Below are positions 13,825 to 16,368 of a stretch of 16,368 nt of DNA, piece after piece. Below the pieces are notes generated by a model. The model had not been told where the DNA came from. It made no database searches and saw nothing but the letters and a program-made list of their open reading frames with translations. The stretch is from Kiritimatiellia bacterium (GTDB lineage Bacteria > Verrucomicrobiota > Kiritimatiellia > RFP12 > UBA1067): NCBI GenBank assembly GCA_017521065.1, contig JAFXEA010000137.1, positions 1-16,368 of the forward strand, read 5' to 3'. Numbering within the stretch: the stretch's first letter is position 1; every line of letters begins with the position of its first letter. The translations under genes and the position numbers were made by a program.

Positions 13825-14775
13825 ATGAAGAAGGCGCGAACGCTGCTCTTCGGTGCTGTCAGGGGCTTTCTTGACTCCCGATGTGGTCTTCATGCGGCAG
13901 GGTTGACTTATTTCTCGCTGCTGTCGTTCGTGCCTATCCTTTGTCTTTCACTTCTTCTTGCGAAGGTCTGCGGTGTAGGTGATGTGGCTCGTACAGAGAT
14001 CAACCGTCATCTTGATGCATACATAACGCAGATTGAGACGATGCATGACGATCCCTCGGTGGTCGCAACCATGCCTGAGGCACGCCGGAAGGAAAAGCGC
14101 GACACGGCAAAGGCAATTGCAACCCAGGCGAGAGAAGTCTCCAATCAGCTGTTTGACCGGGCCGCTCAATTTGATGCTTCGACTCTAGGCTGGATTGGGT
14201 TGGCCATGTTGGCTTGGACCGTCATCTCGACTTTCGGAATGGTTGAGACTTCAATGAACGAGATCTGGGAAGTGAAATGCATGCGTCCTCTGTGGAAAAG
14301 GTGCGTCCTCTATCTGCTTGTCACGGTTGTTGCTCCGGTTCTCGCCGCTCTTGCTCTGTCCATGCCGGTTCTAAGCGTCGTCAAGAACGTTTTGGAAAGT
14401 GCGGCAGGCTACATTCCGTATTCGAAATGGTTCATGGATATGCTTGTCGCTGTATTGTTCTCCAAACTCGTTTCCTTCGTGATTACATTTGGCTTTGCTG
14501 CGCTTGGCTTCGGGTTCTTCTACAAGTTCATGCCGTACTGCAGAGTTGAGACGCGTTGGGCGCTTTTGTCCGGAGCTGTGATAGCGCTGGCGTTCGGACT
14601 GTGGCTCAGGGTCTGCATAATTGCGCAGATAGGGGTGGCGAACAGCTCCGCGTTGTACGGATCTTTTGCGTTCTTTCCGATTCTTCTCGCGTGGATATAC
14701 ATTTCTTGGCAGATAATACTTTTCGGGTCGGTTCTTTCATGCCAGTTGCAATCCATTTTCTCCTCCCAGGAATGA
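13825..14775 (+). CDS. YihY/BrkB-family inner-membrane protein
   Basis: A 316-residue polytopic membrane protein. The N-terminal GLHAAGLTYFSLLSFVPILC is the hallmark of the YihY/virulence factor BrkB family (formerly misnamed RNase BN). Further segments are WTVISTFGMVETSMNEIWEV, a pair of long hydrophobic stretches at about 160-225, and FGFFYKFMPYCRVETRWAL with a final hydrophobic pair ending in FGSVLSC. About six transmembrane helices are expected. A soluble insert at about residues 55-112, rich in charged residues, is longer than usual. Molecular function is unsettled for the family. The AAGGGG ribosome-binding site lies in a short GGGG-CTTAT-CCCC stem abutting the ATG, which may reduce translation. 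It closes the operon 15 bases after nagB. Confidence 0.9.
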   Translation: MKKARTLLFGAVRGFLDSRCGLHAAGLTYFSLLSFVPILCLSLLLAKVCGVGDVARTEINRHLDAYITQIETMHDDPSVVATMPEARRKEKRDTAKAIATQAREVSNQLFDRAAQFDASTLGWIGLAMLAWTVISTFGMVETSMNEIWEVKCMRPLWKRCVLYLLVTVVAPVLAALALSMPVLSVVKNVLESAAGYIPYSKWFMDMLVAVLFSKLVSFVITFGFAALGFGFFYKFMPYCRVETRWALLSGAVIALAFGLWLRVCIIAQIGVANSSALYGSFAFFPILLAWIYISWQIILFGSVLSCQLQSIFSSQE

Positions 14776-14852
14776 TTTCACAGAAAACGGCGCTGCTCAT
14801 TTATGAAATGAAATCTTGAGGCTCGTGAACCTCCTGAAAGTGTACGATTTAG
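14776..14852. other. Spacer after the secY operon
   Basis: No gene, promoter or intrinsic terminator is evident. A 7-base inverted repeat (GATTTCA and TGAAATC) is split by about 30 bases, and GAGG/CCTC arms flank a short loop near 14819-14834, neither followed by a T-run. The frame used by the downstream pseudogene meets stop codons here. Confidence 0.4.
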
Positions 14853-16323
14853 GTTGTATTATCGGTGTCGACCAGTGTAGATTGTGATGTCGCTTTCGAG
14901 AACGTGACTATATCTAAGCCGACGGAGAAGAGTCCGTTTACAATTGGCGATGGGGCAAAAGTGCGTCTCTATCTCTACGGCAATAGCAGTTTGACGGCGG
15001 CGGACGGATATTCTGCTGTTGAGTTGGGCGTCAATGGCGCATCGCTTACGGTTTCTGATGGCGATGGAACGCTTACAGCTTTAGGAGGTGTGGCTGGCTG
15101 CGGAATATGCGTGTGAGAAGGGGCATTGTTCACAATGGATGCCGCTTATGTAACGGTTAAGGCTACAGGTGGCAAGAAGAATACGGTCGCTGGGATTATC
15201 ACTTCGTCGACTTCTGGTGCGGGAGTTGATTCGCGCGGCGGAGACAACAGTGGTGTGGTCACAGTCAATGCAGGGAGTCTTGAAGCTGTCGGTAGAGAGC
15301 AGGTGGCGGGAATCGGTGCCGGGACATCTAATTGAGTAGGTACCGGGGATTGTGGTGATGTATTTGTGAATGGAGGAACTGTTTTCGTAAAAGCGATAAG
15401 TTGGGGCTGCGGAATTGGTGGTGGCACTCCGTACATGGATGTCGGTGGTAATTCGAACAACTATACTCAGACTGGCGGCAAAGTCACGGCTATCGGGCAG
15501 AATTCCCCTGGGTTGGGCGGGGCAACCGGTGGTATGCGTATGTCGAGTGGTTCGACGGATCCGCATGGAGGCAGTGTTCTCGGAAAGATATTGGTCTCAG
15601 GTGGAACTCTAACAGCCACCAATTCTTTCTCTGGTGCAGTTCCTGCGATAGCACCGGCAATTGGTGGTGGAGAAACGTGCTATAACCATTAAACAGCGAA
15701 AATCCGGTCTGAGTCGACGTCAGGTGCTGCCGACTCCCTCTGGGCAATGGGTGGGCCTGAGCAGGCTGGCAGTGCGGTAACGAATCTCACTTCTGTTTTG
15801 ATTACTGGTGGCTACATGGGAGTGCGTCATGGAGGCATTCAGGTGCATCCTACCAATGGTGAAGAGCTTGGAAACAGGCGCGTGTATCCCGTAAAGACAT
15901 GCAATGGTGATAGGTCGCCTCTGTATGTTTCGGCAGGAGATGGATCGCCTGCCCATGAGTATGTTTCAGAGGTTGGCATGGGAACAAGACCGGATAGCAG
16001 TTGGACAGATGCTATGGGGTATGGAACTAAATGCCTTCCCCGTGGTTGGCACAAGTCGCTTGATTTTAGTAAGGTTGAAATGTTCATTGATGTGTCGCCC
16101 TTAAAAAGAAGTGTTTACGGTTGTTATTCTGGTGTTATTGTTAGTTATACGCTGATTCCGGTTTTAGGTAAGTTCGTACTTGCTTTTTGATGGCGGTTAT
16201 GAGACAATTCACGGCGTTCCCTCGGAATTGAACACCGTCGGCGGGCGGATAGAGAGGGGGAGCCGCCGTTCGTTTGCGTACACTATCCGGGAGTCCGTAT
16301 GGAGGCCGTTGGGCTGGGGGTGA
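14853..16323 (+). pseudogene. Decayed gene for a repetitive secreted/surface protein
   Basis: One reading frame holds protein-like content from 14853 to 16190 but is interrupted by TGA at 15114, TGA at 15333 and TAA at 15690, with sense on both sides of each (for instance EGALFTMDAAYVTVKATGG directly after the first). The content is Gly-, Thr- and Val-rich with repeats of the kind GGTVFVKA, GGKVTAIG and GGTLTATN and GIGGG turns, typical of beta-solenoid surface proteins with carbohydrate-binding-like domains. The N-terminus and signal peptide are missing: the frame is closed by TAG at 14850. After TGA at 16188 the reading seems to pass to another frame at a T5 run (16184-16188), continuing FDGGYETIHGVPSELN to a stop at 16321. 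No intact start or promoter is visible. Sequencing error is less likely for three substitutions than true decay. Confidence 0.7.
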
Positions 16324-16368
16324 GGATCGGAGAAGCCGCAAGCGCCGTGTTGCGTGAGGGCCAGCTGG
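16324..16368. other. Right edge, unresolved
   Basis: One forward frame is open from 16203 through the window edge and has an ATG at 16299 preceded by GGGAG, reading MEAVGLGVRIGEAAS onward. It could be the start of a new gene or further pseudogene debris; the window ends too soon to tell. Confidence 0.2.

Noticed and set aside
12703..13893. Minus-strand open frame of 396 codons across the ACT, nagB and YihY genes
   Set aside because: It spans three recognised forward genes and their gaps; no family motif is visible and it arises from their third-position GC bias.
15081..15566. Minus-strand frame of 161 codons in the pseudogene region
   Set aside because: Thr-, Ser- and Arg-rich content without motifs, antisense to the recognisable repeat protein frame.
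14853..16190. Stop-codon readthrough or reassigned TGA in the surface protein
   Set aside because: uxaB, GH5, the ACT-domain and YihY genes all end at TGA, a TAA also interrupts the frame, and no selenocysteine-type element was seen.
1..16368. CRISPR arrays, insertion sequences, phage or toxin-antitoxin genes
   Set aside because: No spaced direct repeats, transposase or integrase motifs, terminal inverted repeats or toxin-antitoxin signatures were found on reading both strands.

Overview
The window looks like part of a chromosome from an uncultivated gut-type bacterium, most likely of the Kiritimatiellota (Verrucomicrobiota/PVC group). This is inferred from moderately high GC, a secreted SUMF1-domain protein of a layout I associate from memory with that phylum, dense secreted carbohydrate-active enzymes, and a repeat-rich surface protein. 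No marker gene was searched, so the assignment is tentative.

Bases 1-8400 and on to 10393 form a plant-polysaccharide (pectin/arabinan-like) utilisation region. A partial tagaturonate reductase gene (uxaB) and a complete altronate dehydratase gene (uxaA) take galacturonate-derived tagaturonate to 2-keto-3-deoxygluconate. A convergent XylR-like regulator (sugar-binding domain plus AraC helix-turn-helix) is divergent from an exported set: a small secreted protein of unknown function, a SUMF1-fold protein, a GH5 glycosidase, a Tat-exported calcineurin-like phosphoesterase with a C-terminal Ig-like tail, and a GH127-type beta-L-arabinofuranosidase with its own promoter. Overlapping stop/start codons link SUMF1, GH5 and phosphoesterase, so they are probably co-translated. 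A near-perfect 23-bp palindrome sits between the divergent promoters and is a candidate operator.

Bases 10400-11160 hold a doubtful small ORF, a palindrome-rich spacer and, on the minus strand, an unannotated-looking but very clear tmRNA gene (ssrA). It has a tRNA-Ala-like acceptor with the G3.U wobble, encoded CCA, a T-arm, and a tag reading frame ANNDYALAA followed by a stop.

Bases 11161-14775 are a housekeeping operon: divergent from ssrA is a strong promoter, then secY, an ACT-domain protein, nagB and a YihY/BrkB-family membrane protein, with gaps of 14, 39 and 15 bases. Here secY stands apart from ribosomal protein genes.

Bases 14776-16368 are largely a decayed gene for a repetitive surface protein. 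One frame stays open in content for about 1.3 kb but is cut by TGA, TGA and TAA codons, each explainable by one C-to-T change, with a probable frameshift at a T5 run near the end.

I did not find a convincing novel defence or mobile system. The most interesting unexplained points are the Tat-secreted phosphoesterase inside a glycosidase operon, the detached secY, the candidate operator, and the nonsense pattern in the surface-protein pseudogene.
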